A stretch of DNA of 64,000 nucleotides from Branchiostoma floridae. Taxonomy: Eukaryota; Chordata; Leptocardii; Amphioxiformes; Branchiostomatidae. Shown in pieces: positions 1 to 13,100 of this stretch; the stretch's first letter is position 1, and every line of letters starts with the position of its first letter. The translations under genes and the position numbers were made by a program. The stretch spans positions 7,527,010-7,591,009 of the forward strand of contig NC_049990.1 of NCBI RefSeq assembly GCF_000003815.2. The letters run 5' to 3'. The notes under the pieces were generated by a model. It did no database searches. It worked only from the letters and a program-made list of their open reading frames with translations, and was not told the origin of the DNA.

Positions 1-99
1 ATGGCAAGATACTCTCGCGGCAACCTATAATTATGGGTATCTGTACTGAATCATTTATTTATGTAATTTCTTGTGGCATCAAATGGCCAAGTAGTTTGG

Positions 100-325
100 C
101 TGGTGGACAAGGATCGAGAGGTTTATTTCTGGCGTTTATGGCTAGATGTTGTGTCCTTGGGAAAGGCACTTTACTTTCCTCACCCCACACAGGTGGAAAT
201 ATGAAAGGACAAAGACGGTGGAAGGAGAGGGATAGGCCCTGCCTTCCAATACCTTGCCCTAGACACAGTGGATAACAACCCACTGCCCCTCAGCCTCAAA
301 AAGGCTATGGAACTACTGTACCTTT
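100..325 (+). repeat. SINE fragment (shared with 42.3-42.5 kb)
   Basis: This stretch shares several blocks with the minus strand of about 42300-42500. The blocks are a CCTTGGGAAAGGCACTTT stretch, a GGTGGAAGGAGAGG block, a block around CAACCCACTG, and a 3' block AAAAAGGCTATGG followed by ACTAC. The CCTTGGG...CTTTAC block is also seen in the SINE-like copy at about 26.66 kb. Dispersed copies on both strands with the same block order indicate a SINE-type family. No RNA polymerase III boxes are clear in this truncated copy. Confidence 0.55.
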
Positions 326-2062
326 ACCCAACATGTACCTTTTTTAAAAGTACATGTACATATAAACCAGTTTTTCTGCCCTTCATGTGTTTGTTGTAAT
401 GGGCAATGTAATCTTGTTTCATCTTTTTTTTCTTGAACTGTTCTAAAATGGTGCAAAGACCAATGCAAATATTTTGAATCTTCAGTGAAAATTTTCTTTA
501 ATGTGCCTCTGTGTAAGTTTATCAATTGTAAAGCTTGTTGATAGTGAATATTATTTGAAAGTACATGTAGTACAAAAGTCTTTTGGAGATTTCAGAATGC
601 TAGCAATGTCGGTGTACATGAATGAAGCATTGAGAGTTTTGAAATCTGCTTGTGAATGATTGTGAATGATTGTATAAAGTGGGTATCTCTTGCCAAGTGG
701 TAGACCTGTACAAGGTATATGTAATCATATGGACGTAGTTGAAGCCTTTGAAGGTATGTTCCAAGTTCCGATAAGAGTCATGATTGTACTGTACTGTCCT
801 GACGTAAAGATTGATGACATAACATCTAAGAAAAGAAGGCATTGTACAGAACCCGATTAACAGCAAGAAAAGTTAAATGTATATGATAATCAACGTGTAA
901 AATATAACATGTACAACAGTGATGATTTTATATGATATTAAAGGTTTCAATGTCCCAGAGCCAGGCTACTGTATGACGTAGATAATTTTTTCCCATGTAG
1001 AAACATTTGTGTATTAAACAGAGACTGTTTTATTATGAGCAGTTGAATATTGCGCTGAGTACAAGAGGAAAGGCCTAGGGAAAAAATGTTGTGTAACCAT
1101 TTTAATGACCCACCCTAACAAAGACCTGCCCACCCTAGCCTTATTTCATTGGTCATCTGCCAGTAAGAGACTTGTAAGTTTCAAGCTGAGTGATGAAAAC
1201 ATAGAATCCAGCATATTTCTGTAACTACTACAATAGAAACTTGATATTAACAGACCCACCTTCCTATTATGTTTGTTGACACTGTCATGTTGACGAACGA
1301 ATCTAGAACTAAAAAAGAGTTGATTCCAACCTAGTAACCCTATTGTTTTTCTGGACTGTAGATCTAATGGGAAACACAATATTAATATCCCTAGGCCTTA
1401 AAGATACATGCAGATGTTATGTAGTGACTTCGTGCATTGAAGCAAGGAGGTTTGTTCAATAAACTAACCTAAATCAATTGTAATGGTATCTAGGACATGG
1501 GTTTAATAACTTCATTTTACAAACATGTTTCCTTCCATAATGAAAACAAGGTCACCATTTCTGACCAAATATAGTACTTCTAGTACTTCTGTTGCCTGTC
1601 TTTCAGTCATCTGTAGTAGGTTTAAGTTGAGCTTTTGTGTTTTGATAGGAATTATTGAATAGTTCATCTACATCTAGATGTAGTAATGTGCAATGTTGAT
1701 AAAGAGACAACCTTTTAGTTGTTAGAAATACTGATTTTTGTTCTTATGACTTCTGTATTCTCATGTACTTCTGGACAAAACCAGACACTAAGCTATTCTT
1801 TGCCATTGCTTTCTCTACAGCAAAGGTTTGGAACATGTTTTCAGACCTGTAGAGACAACAAACATAAGCTTAGTGATTGACATTTGGCTCATGTTGGCCA
1901 TGTGACATACTACTCATGTAGGTATAAATGAGATAGTCAAGGACAAAGCTCCCTGAATAAGCCTGTTCATTGTTCCAGGTGAGCATGCACAGCAATGTTT
2001 GCTGTGGGTAATATGTCAAAGGTGATGGCCCATAACTGGAAACAGTTCTGGCTTACATGTAA

Positions 2063-2246
2063 TACAGTCAGACCTGTTCAAGTGACCACCTGGCCGACGT
2101 GACCACTTTCTGGTAGTCCCTTAGATAATGTTAACATTTTCTCTAGTAACACAAGCATTATGAACCCTGTCTATAGAAACCACCTGTCCACGTAGACCAG
2201 ATTTTATTGGTCCATTGACTGGTCTTCTTGGGCAGGTTGTACTGTA
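2063..2246. mobile_element. Tc1/mariner-like MITE (TACAGT termini)
   Basis: The left end reads TACAGTCAGACCTGTTCAAG. The reverse complement of the right end reads TACAGTACAACCTGCCCAAG. These are imperfect TIRs of about 20 bp around a noncoding core of about 140 bp. Termini starting with TA CAGT suit Tc1/mariner-type elements that duplicate a TA dinucleotide. It ends exactly where the next inverted-repeat element begins. Confidence 0.55.
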
Positions 2247-2437
2247 CTCTCCAAGCAGAGGTTAGGCTCCGGCTGTTTTTTTAGTTGTTTTTATCGGACT
2301 GTCTATTTTGTCATTTTTCTTGAAGTACGTCAGTTAGGTTTTGACACAGCAAGATCAAATAGAAAATAGAAAGCCCGATAAAAACGACTAAAAAACATTA
2401 CAAAAACAGCTGGAGCCTAACCTCTGCTTTGAGAGTA
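2245..2437. mobile_element. Foldback MITE with long TIRs
   Basis: The two arms are near-perfect inverted copies: the left begins TACTCTCCAAGCAGAGG and the right arm, reverse complemented, begins TACTCTCAAAGCAGAGG. Similarity continues through GTTAGGCTCC and GTTTTTATCGG for roughly 80 bases into each arm, so nearly the whole 193-bp element is palindromic. It is flanked by TA. There is no coding capacity, so it is a non-autonomous element. Confidence 0.65.
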
Positions 2438-3770
2438 GTTTTACTGTACATGTCCAGGCCTATTTTGTTTATCTCTGGAGCCTTAAACTCAGACATGTTA
2501 CCCACAAGGCAACATGCTGCACATGTGCACTTGTAACCTTGAAGAGGCTTATAAGAGTGTGAAATGTACAAGTGATAATTACATATACCTGTATTTACTG
2601 AATTAACACTATAATAACATGTCTCAATACAGGTCTGATTGGATGAAATTGAAACTACAGTTAAACTTTTACACACTGTACATCCAATTTTCAAGACTGC
2701 TTCATTAACTTTTCATTGCTGGACTATGAAATGACTCAGTAGACTTGTATGTGAAAGCTGTATTTTAATGAAGTCCTGAAAGTGGTTTCATATTATGTAT
2801 CTATCAGGTTCTATGTTGCTGCTTTTACATAGTATGTATTATGATCTTATGTAAGAAAAATGTGAGTCTGTGTTTTGTCTCCATTGCTACTTTCAGAAAA
2901 ACTTGAACATAGGTTTTTTCTGTGAATGCTGTTTAATTTCTTTAGTACATGCTGCATTTCCAAGTTTCTGTTGCAAATGAATAAAGAGACAGACTGATCT
3001 TACTGTATTTCTTTGTAAATTCCATTGTTTTCCGTCTGTGTCAGTGGCCATACATATGATGGGATCTTCTATACATGTACAGTACTGCACTGGTTATAGT
3101 GAACATCGTGACTCATCAGCATTTGGTCAGTGACCGGTCAGAAATTTGTCAGTGTTCAGAACTACCAGATTTACAAATTGTATACACTAACTTGTCTCCA
3201 AAACAAACATTCCATACTTCACAATACATGTACTTCTACCTAAAGCCAAGGCCAGCTTGTATAGCAAGGGGGTGATGAATTCTGTCGCCTTATCATCATG
3301 AACTTGATGTTATACCCTTGACATAAACTACCGTACACTACACAGAAAAGTGGAACATTTAGTTGGAAGCGTATGCCTGTTGGTTTCAGTCCTGCAACCT
3401 ATTGTAATCTATCGAGAAGCCATGTGTGGAAATAAGATACACATCGAAAGCATTTACAAATATATAAGCATCAAATAACGATGTATGTCATGACTTTTTT
3501 ACATCTTTGTCATCATGTGGTGAGAACAGTGGGAGTGACACGACAAAAATAACAAAGCTTCCTTTCAATGGAATAAGGGAATAAAAAGTATGGGAGAAAC
3601 TTCTATATAGTATCAGATACAAGTACCATCATAACTATTGTACTTCGTCCAGTCCTGCCTAATGTATGTATGTACAATGAGGCAACAAATCTACACGTTC
3701 CTTCTCTAGGCTGGGTGGATGGAGGTTGTTTTCTAGATGAAGCTGTTTTTCCCTGCTGGATTCAGCTCTG

Positions 3771-5959
3771 CTACGAAAGGTCCTCATCATCAAATAAGTC
3801 ATCAAAATCTGCAGGATAGGAAAGAAGGCAAACAAATAAGGCTTTACTTTTACTTTGACTTTATTCCAATTGCCACAGGGACAATGCAATGTGTACACTA
3901 GGCAGCTAATTAGCTGATAGTGTGACCACATACATATAATGAAGAACATTTTTCATACATGAGAGAGGTTCAAAATGCAGATGGTGTATGGCTCTCCTTA
4001 CACACAATCACAATGCAGAATTGTCTTTATTTACACATATATCAATACTCTATAATAGCTATAAGGCTTTAGTTTGATATCTCTGCAGGCATCAGATGTA
4101 CAGTGTACTAAAATGAGATATTATGGCCCAGTCTCACCATTGAAGAAATCTGAGTGTACCGCCTTCTCATTGGCTGCCAGCTCCATCATCAAGCCACCTG
4201 ATCCACCCGCCTGCCAAATAAGGAGAAAATGATGCATGATGGAAGTTACAATAAAGTTTTAACTGCTCTAGCCTCAGTACCATCCTCTGCACTAATCAAG
4301 CAAAACAATTGAGCCAGCGGTTACTACGAAGGATGGTCCTCAGGCTAGAACTGTTCATACGCAGTGAGATGCATTGTCAGAGTTGAAGGCCCCTGAGACA
4401 AAAACAATACATGCCTGCACATGGCATCTAGCATAGTCTATACAAGAACTGTTGAACAGTTAAGGGACTTCACCTTTGATTTTACCCACACACAGCTAAA
4501 ATGACTAGTCGTCTATTTGCCTACAAAATAAACACTCAGAGAACATCACAGGGACAGGAGTCAGGATACAGGAGGATACAGCTTTATATTAGTGGAACAG
4601 AAAGTTTGCCTAAACTTGATTCACTCCTTTGCCTTGGAATGGAAGTTGAAATTTGAAGGCCATTAATCAAGGAAAGGCAACCTCAAGGAGCAAGAGTTTC
4701 ATTTTGGATGTGACTGACCTCTTGACTTTCAAAGACATGTCAAATTATACAGACATTTTTGTTTGTTGATGAATCAAAGTTGCTCAACGATTCCAATGCC
4801 ATCGCCATGTCCAATTCTCTTGAACTTCATCCCACATTCACCGACAAAACCTTTCTGTTAAAGACGGATATTGTCAAGACTGAGGAAAATTCAGGACAGG
4901 CCACACCAAACAACTGTGAACAGCAAACTCTGACACAGTTTTGATACCTGTGACAGTAAACGCTCATGCTCCCTGTGGTTGCCCTCTCTAGTATCAGTAT
5001 CCCTCTCTCTCGTATCCTCGAGAATCTCCTGTTCCGTGTTTCCCCTGAGTTTCAAGAGGTTCTCGAAGTGTTCGGAGGCAAAAGTTGTTATGTCTGTGGG
5101 TCTGTTCCTGACCACTTCTGCAGTCAGGCCTTCCAGCAGGTCCAGAAAACCAGGCGGAACCCCTCGGAAGTTCATGGCTCAAATTTCCTTCGTTCAAAAA
5201 GAAAATGATGAATAAGCCAGTTCTAAGCAAGGAGGTTATATACTATAGGAAATCTAAGTGCAGGGTCAAAGGTGAACTAATATCAACAAGCAGAAAAAAG
5301 GGGAATTTTTTCCTGGGAATTTATTTCCCGGTAAGGAGAAAATGCAGTGTTTGTGGTGGTTCAAGTTTGCAGTAGAAACAAGGGGTAGGTGGGCAGAAAA
5401 TGGCAGATATTTTTGTGGTGGGCTTCAGTTTGTGGTGAACAGAAGGAGGGCACACTCACAGTCACAGCAAAAATCAGACCTGGATACCAAATTACCATGA
5501 ATTTACACCACCATGAACAATCTTTTTTTGCTACATAGATAAAGCTGGTTTACTCCTACATGTTTCCAAAATGGTTCCATCGTGAGAGGGCAAGCATGGG
5601 AGGGGGGCAACTTTCATACCATTTTTTTTCGCCAACATTTTGACGTCGTCACTTGTTTCACGTACTAAAAACATGTTTCACACCTGAAACAACTGATCTG
5701 TGTACATCACTTAGTCAGAAATCGGCTCTAAAATTTGTCGAGCTTGGTTTCTAGATCTGATTTCTGGTTTTGATGCCACCCCCCTCCCCCACCGATATCA
5801 CGCACATATAGGTTTCGAAATTATTAGCCCAAAACTCTCTCTTTCAACCACTCACGTGAACCTCTTTCTGTTCATAATTACCTCTTCTAGATCCATGAAG
5901 GAACCAGCTCCCTCTGGGAACATTTCGTCGGCTACAACAGCAGGCTTCATCTTCTTCAT
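3771..5959 (-). CDS. COPS9: COP9 signalosome complex subunit 9
   Basis: COPS9 (also called CSNAP or MYEOV2) is the smallest subunit of the COP9 signalosome, which removes NEDD8 from cullins. Coding exons on the minus strand are 5959-5882, 4210-4138 and 3808-3771, giving 62 residues; human COPS9 has 57. The splice phases (0, then 1) fit and all junctions are GT-AG. Exon 1 carries [18 protein letters not shown]. Exons 2 and 3 encode [19 protein letters not shown] and a terminal acidic segment, the signature of the family. The first ATG adds three residues ahead of the MKPAV start usual in vertebrates; the second ATG at 5950 would restore that start. A separate RIIa-type exon pair lies inside intron 1 on the same strand. 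Confidence 0.93.
4271..4345. mobile_element. Short TA-flanked MITE (GCCTsAGTACCATCC family)
   Basis: The termini GCCTCAGTACCATCCTC and, reverse complemented, GCCTGAGGACCATCCTT are inverted repeats directly flanked by TA on both sides. Related elements occur in this window at 18101-18251, 22628-22733 and 52745-52847. The element is 75 bp, noncoding, and sits in COPS9 intron 1. Confidence 0.6.
4774..5175 (-). CDS. RIIa-domain protein nested in COPS9 intron 1
   Basis: The exon at 5175-4948 encodes 76 residues beginning [20 protein letters not shown]. Residues 6-45 match the RII-alpha dimerisation/docking fold, the AKAP-binding helix pair of PKA regulatory subunits, SPA17, ROPN1 and CABYR: P-x-G-F-x-x-L-L-E-G-L-T, then a polar turn, then an F-A-x-x-(H/Y)-F-E-x-L-L helix. 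The exon ends CAG/GTATCA. A well-formed acceptor gives a second exon at 4854-4774 with 26 codons and a stop, for about 102 aa. Reading through the donor instead gives 94 aa. The tail is charged and R/E/D-rich. SPA17-like proteins act in sperm flagella and cilia, but that role is only inferred here. The first exon is convincing; the second exon is less certain. Confidence 0.6.
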
Positions 5960-7151
5960 AATACTTCTGGCGATTCCTGATGCTAAGGACTGTGTTGCTT
6001 CTAATGTCCGCTAGGTGTCACATCATCGGCAAAGTTCGCGTCACGTTCGGAAACCTCCGTAGAAGCCCGACCAAGGCCCGAACTTGCTTTCTCGGGAACT
6101 TTCGCAAAATGAAGGGCCAGCAGACACGGGCAATGTATGGCCGTATAAATTATATATCATACGATATGTTGTGTGATATGATATGCTATGACATGACATG
6201 ATATGATATGATAGATCTAACATATAGAAAAGATAATTGAACATTGAAAGCGTTTATAAATCACAACCAATGAGTTGCTAACCAAGGGGCTTTTATGTTG
6301 ATAAAAGCTCCTTGTTTCAACCCAACCCATGCTTGGCCTAAACCTTATTGTGTTCTGCTCAAAGCTTTGTTTGCAAAATTCAAGGAAATCTAAATTTTAT
6401 GGTATAAAATACTAAGCTTTCTGACCAAGCAGATCTACCGTGTTTTAACGTATTTGTCAGTGTGTGTTTTAGTTAACGTTTTTACGTTATATATGCAACT
6501 CGTGTTTTTTCAGCATTCATGCAACTGTAAAAAAAAAAGAGAGTTTTAAAACTCCTAGTCCTATGCTTTTTTCTGCTTAATAAAGATATTTAAAGAAACA
6601 TTTGAAACAGCGACAAATTCACCAGAAACTTATTTTTCTATGATTGATATCTGCCTTTTGTTTTCTGTCCTTGCCCACCTTTCCTTTTCTCATTATTGAT
6701 TGCGATTTTAATTGTTTTGTCACCTGATTGCAACGTTTATTTTTGCCGACCAGAGAACGAATATGATCGTGATGATATTCTTGATATTGCCGGTAGATGT
6801 CGCTGCTGTTAGACGTGTACGCTCGTGTGACGTAATCGTCACCATCACATGACAGTCATGGCTAGTCGCTGTTCCAACTATTGACCTGACAAATTATATC
6901 CTAGTATTTCTTTCAATAAAATGCTTACAATATTCAAATATCGCCACAAAAATCAGTAGAATATCATCTTATACAAGGTTATACTGTAAATGTATGTAAT
7001 TAATCATATATCAATCATAAAAAGGAGTTTTGTGCCTTTATCTGGAAATTATAAAGGGGGGGAGTAAGAACGGAACAGCCACCCATCAGCCTTTGCTCCT
7101 GACTAGCAGTACTCCTTGGCAGGTAGTGTCGTACCAAAGGGAAGTGAAAAC
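5960..7151. other. COPS9-LAMP divergent intergenic region
   Basis: This 1.2-kb gap separates the COPS9 start (minus) from the first LAMP exon (plus), so it should hold both promoters. It contains an ATGAT-type microsatellite at about 6155-6215 and a TCGCTGTTCCA motif near 6856 that recurs at about 23771 and, inverted, at about 33440 beside other gene starts. An imperfect TFEB-type site, ATCACATGAC, lies at about 6844. No coding exon was found. Confidence 0.5.
6155..6215. repeat. ATGAT/ATATG microsatellite
   Basis: The sequence is an imperfect run of five-base units (ATGAT / GATAT variants) over about 60 bases, with interruptions such as ATGCT and ATGAC. No gene overlaps it. Confidence 0.75.
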
Positions 7152-10100
7152 ATGAACTTCAAGACGATTTCCGTGCTCCTTGCCTTCATCGCGGCAGTGT
7201 GCGGTAAGATAGATAATCCGTTATCTTCTTAAGAAAGTCTTTTTGCAAATGATTCAAGTATTTTCTTCATTTTGCACTACGAGTTACGTAGCACATTTTC
7301 ACGTGACAAGGCAGGCGCGCTTCGTTCCAAGAAGGGGGAGGGTGTGCGTGTGTGTTCAACATATGCAATCTTTTTTACATCACCCCAAAATTAGTCTAAT
7401 GTACGTTTGGACGTGGACAGCGTAAGTGCATTGCAATTATTTCATTTCATTTGTGGATGTCTGAGTTGTTGACAATCCAAAATGGTGGCAAGGTTTACAA
7501 TGTTGGGTCTAGGTGTGGAGGCTAAAGCCCTTTGAACTCCTACATCATGTCACATGGTCTTGATGCAACTCTATATAGCCGGGGATCGTACGTTATTCAT
7601 GATGCTGGAAGGTGTGCTCAACCCTTAAATGAGCAGCAATGAACAAACCCTTGACTAGTGGTGTGGTGTCATGTAATTATTTCACCAGGAAGATGTGTTA
7701 TGTGACATTCATGGAAGCTTTATGCACACTGTAGACACCAGCAAAGAGGTGTTAATGACCTGCGTTTACAGTAAGACTTTATACAGGTGGTTCGCCTATG
7801 TTTGCACGCATCGTCTGAAAGTGTACGAAGCACAAATGTAAAAATGTTGTCGTTGATAACCTCCTTGGTGCTATCCATTCACGGACCACTGTCAGTTTTC
7901 TAAAACGGGCCAAAATGCCCACATAGTATTTGCAGCAAGAACAGATTCTATATGCTCTTAGGATGTGTTTTGGCAGTGATGTTAACTGCTACGTAAACCT
8001 TGATAAAACATGTGATCAAAGTCCACGATGGCAAAGTCTGGCTTTGGAGTATATAACCAGTGCTTGTCTGTGACAGGCAGTGTCTAGATCAGGCTTGGAC
8101 ATTTTGTTCAATCCGGTTTTGTCAGATATGATTTCATTAGTTGTTGGACTAGACTTAGGACCGTGTGAACTGGGGTAAAACTAAAAGACACCCCAAAACA
8201 GATTTTTAGCATTACATGTACACAAGCACGTAAGAAATTTTCAGAACACACTTTTTGAAGTTTTTCATTTTTAGAAACATTTTCTGAACTCATGGTCTCC
8301 AGAAAAGCTTTGCTAAGATTAGTAAGAACACAAGTCTTGATAGGGTTTGACCCAGTCAGAATTCTGCTTGGATTTCATCATGCTATGAACCCAGGTCTCC
8401 ATATAACCTTTCCACCTACCCCACACCCTAAGATCTGGCCACTGTCCAAACAGTCTTACATTAGTCATGCTCATATGACTGTCAGATATTTGCAGCTTTT
8501 ACGCAATGGTCAGCTAAAACTAAAAGGAGATATTATGAGTACTCTGTGTGTCGCTGTGTCATACTGACAAAAGCATATGGGTTAAGTCAAACTCAAAGTT
8601 AGAACTTTGCTTTAATACTTACCATAAATTTTAGATTAGGCTGATAATATCATATTATACTTAAGTTAAGGTGAGATCTTTTATCTTCCACTGTCTCTGA
8701 AAAATAAGTCGAACCCTTAAAGATAAGTCGCAGCTTTTATGGTCACATTCATAAGTTTCTTCTTCCCATAGACTTCTATGTTATAATTCGTGGTTTAAAT
8801 GGGTGCGTTCATAATGAAGCTACGTGAAATTGCAGCAGATTTTTCATTCTATGTCGAGCACATTTACCCTATATCGTGGGAAAACATTGCCAACCTAAAC
8901 TATACATTGGAACTTTTTTTATAGCAATTACAAACTACGATTAGTCAATCCCCACAAAAGGCACTTTTTCGCTGCTAGTGTACAACCGCACCACTCAGAA
9001 CCCACGACTGTGTACCTCCGACCTCACGCGGCTGCAAAACTTTACCTGCTAATTTCTTCAGTTACAAACAAGCTTTCACTAAGGCCACACCAATTTAATT
9101 TCTTGGTTCACGGGTTCGCTCGCTCCTATTTTTTGGAAAAAAAAATAAAAATTACCACTAAGCAAATTTTCACCATTAATGAAGCCATTCACCAACTTTC
9201 TGGTGTAGCAAATTGGCCTTTATATTATAAGCTCCTTAAAGTGTGGATACAGGTGCTGTTACTGTACAGTAATAGTGTTTTTGTACTTTTTTCAAGCTAA
9301 AAACTTTTTAGTCTTTATGTTTTGGATTAGTCGTTACCTTTACCCCAACCATTTTGCAATTTTTATTTTTATTTCGCCCTCTCGCTCCATATTTTTTATG
9401 AAAAAATCCGTGAACCAAGAAATTAAATTGGTGTGGCCTAATCTAACTTTTGAGATCAGTTCCGCTGACTAAAAGGGAATTTCTCACCGCTAAAAACATG
9501 CGTCCGTGCAGCCGCTTATTTTTTGCCTCGGATCTCTTTTAGGGTACCCACTCGGAGTAATACATCAATGAGACCTTATACTAGAGAGTAGATACATGCT
9601 TTATTGTTATACACTCTTTGTCTGTACCCTTTCATGTTACCTAAAATAAGCCTATGAGTACGTGCAAGAATTCGCAATAAACTTTCATAAAGTGGTTTAC
9701 GAAAACCTTGTACTTTCTTTCTCCTTGATAATAATTTTATTAAGAGGACTGAGCTGTTAGGAAGGTAGCAAAAGAATCCACACCCACATTTCTACTTGGT
9801 GTATTTGTTTGAAAATACAAGTCTGTGTTATTTTATTACCATAGACCATTTGTCTTCTTACACCAGCTGTCATGAGCAAATATCGTAGTTCCTGAAATGT
9901 TGTTTACATTGTTGCCTCTGGCAGAGAGGTCCGCCTCTGATGTGTTCTTTGATGGATTTCTTAAAGATGAGAATGTCTATTTCAAATTTTCATTGCAGTT
10001 TGCCAAAAGATTATTGAGATTGTGTAGAAAAAATGTATATCATCTTGTCATTTGGCAAATTCAAACAATACAGAATCACAAACTGTAAAATGGAGTTGTA

Positions 10101-13100
10101 GAAATGTTTATGTAACGTTTAGTAGTCACCTGTCTAGCCATGTGAAAGAGTTCAGTGACCCAGAAGTATGGTCCATATAATGAGCGATACATAGTCCCAA
10201 AATACAGAAATGCCTTACTCCAGTTCCATACAAGTTCTTAAAAAAGACTATGATCTGTGATTATTATATCAATGGCTTGTGTGATTGTTGTATATCATTT
10301 TTGTACGAGTGAAAGGTAGATGTCTCCTAATATGTGTCAAGGTTTGTTGTTTGACATACAGCAATATATTTAATCTTCCTATTCAAAAGAACGTCATGAT
10401 TCATATGTTTTTATGGAGCATTCGTAATCTTAAGTCTTAACATGTTGAATGAATAGATAACAAATGATAATCAATCAATGTTGCATTTCGTCATGAAGCA
10501 CATCATGATAGAATTTTTTTTATTATATTGCCTCAGTGGAGGAGCCATTTTTATGTTCATAATCATAGAGCACCATATGCAAAACTATTGAAGTTAATAT
10601 AAATTCATGTACTTGAGCAGTCAGACATTCTGAATGACTGTATTTGGTTGTGATAGAGCATAGTCAGGGCTCGAAATACGTTTTTCTGCATACCTGCACT
10701 GGTGCAGGTAACATTGAAAATTACCTGCACCAGACAAATTTTACCTGCACCACTCTTAATTTAGGAAGTATAGATCATACTAAAATTGTTTAGGAACAAT
10801 TGCTATTTTTTTCTCTTATGCTTTATAGGTAGTAACATTCAATGCAGCTAATAACAATCCACATACGCTCACATCATATGACATGTATGTATAAAACCCA
10901 GTACATGGACCAGTGCAGGTTAGGTGCAGGTAGACACCAGAAATACCTGCACAGCTCTAATTTCACCTGCACAGCTCTAATTTCACCTGCACTATAGTGC
11001 ATATGCAGGTGGTATTTCGAGCCCTGATAGTATATTATGTAAGATAAGAACTGTATATGATATTTTGTGTTTTTTTGCCACAGCTCAAGCACCCACAAAC
11101 GAGTATGAACTGAAGGATGCCGACGACAAAACATGCTTGAGAGCAGACATGGCTCTCACCATCCAAGTCAACTACACAAAGACTGATGTAAGTGAAAAAG
11201 CTCCTAATACCTGTACTAAACATGCAGTACAAGTTGATGTATGTAGATGCCATGACGGTGGAATGGAGTACTTTGAGTTTAAACAAAGGCACAATCAAAA
11301 ACGAACAAACCAGGGCTGTCTCTAGGTTGAACTTTTTCTGTCCCAATCATTGTTTGGGAGCCCATGTTGTTGATTTTCTTTCACTAACATTTTTTTGAAT
11401 CCCGCTCATTAAAATAACTTTTGGACCTCATCCCAGTACCAAGGAGATCATGGGAGATCACAGTCAATAGGCTTGTACTAGGCTAGGGTTCTTTATGCAT
11501 TTGTTGACCGAATAACTGTTCCTACCACAGGGCACTGCTTTGTTTGCATGGGACCTGCCTACGTACAACGCCTCCGACCCCAACACGGTCGTAGTGGGCG
11601 GCAGCTGCGCAGAAAACGGCACAGCGGAGTTGACTCTGTCGACCCCAGCTGGCAGCACCAGCGTGAGCATGACCTTCACCATGGCGGAAGGCTCCACCTA
11701 CCTGTCTGGTGTGGAACTGTCGTACACCGAGGATCCTGATATATTTGTCAACACGACAACTCCAAGTAAGGATTTCATCCGTGTTTCATAGGTTCAATTT
11801 ATGTTGATAACCTCTGTGAAAACAGAAGCATTGTCTTTGTTTTTGTGTGTATTCAAATGCTGAGGCTGGCAGGAAGTGAACGTTGGCATGAGGCCAAAAG
11901 TCGAGAAACCGTGGACAACACATGCCCGAGAGTGGAGCACGTAATTTTTGTGTGAAAACGACACATCAATTTCATTTTTGGTCATGAAGTGTACAAAATA
12001 TTTAAGGATGAGCCCTTTGATTTCTTGATTTTTAAAAAATTTCATTGTATTGCATAAATCATTCCACTTCTTCGTTACATTTCTGTTGGATTTCTGTTAG
12101 TTTTTTTACACATGTTAATCTGTGTTCACTCCCAGGGCGATTTGGTGGAGATATGTTTGGTAAGATTACAAAAAAGTGAATTGATAAATAATCCCTCACC
12201 AGATGTGTTGTGCCTGTTTTGTAGGGTTAACATACTACCCACAATGCATCACATTGTGCATGCCCAGTTGTAGCTATGAATGGGCTTTATCGTAAGTCTA
12301 ACATTTTATCTTCTGCCTTTGCTGATTGTCAGTAACGTAGAATAGTCCCAGGACAGAAGTGGCAATTGACAATGATTACATTAATTGTTGTACACACAGC
12401 ATGCAGTTCTTGTCCCTGCGGGATTTAGTGCGTCAGCAGATGAGAGGGTGGAGAAGGAAGTGCACACCCCTTCTTCACCTTAAAAAGTCTTCTTCGCCTT
12501 AAAAGTCATGTGCAGGCCAGGTCATATGCAGGTCATGTGATGGGTTGCCTAGCCCACGACGGCGAGTGACTGTCTGCCTACCATTGTCTCCTGAGACAGG
12601 TGGATGCCAACATATTCATGCATTTTGTTCCTCATTTTACAGATGACAACAAAACTGTGGTCACGACTGGTCTCCAGGTGTTTGAGGCACCTGCCGGGAG
12701 GTCGTACAAGTGTAACAACCAGGGCAACCTGGCCCTGAACGCTGCTGAAGGCACCATGCTCATGCTGGCAAACGTGCAGGTCCAGGCCTTTGACTTCAAC
12801 AACACCTTTGGTGATGGTAAGGAAAAAATACACTTTATTTAGTTATTTAGTGAAATTCACCAAATTTGTGGAAGGCTTGATGTAACAGGTTACTATCAAC
12901 TTATGGAACCAGACCATATTCTATAAGGTTTGATCCACTCATATATTTTGGAAGGATGGACCCCTATTCTTTTGAATAATTGTAGTGGTTCTTATACGTG
13001 CTTGAGCTGTGGCTGTCCACAAACACAAGGACATAATTTCACAATAGAAGAGGCATTTAGTTGAAATGATCCTTTAGTACAGTATAGTAATACAGTACTA

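Larger units (their letters stand above)
1..3770. other. Stretch without a recognised gene
   Basis: No spliced coding model could be supported on either strand. The short open frames lack family resemblance and paired splice sites. The stretch holds a SINE fragment near the left edge and two abutting TIR elements at 2063-2437. The rest is AT-rich and featureless to me. The part next to 3771 should include the 3' untranslated region of COPS9 on the minus strand, but I could not place its polyadenylation site with confidence. Confidence 0.5.
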
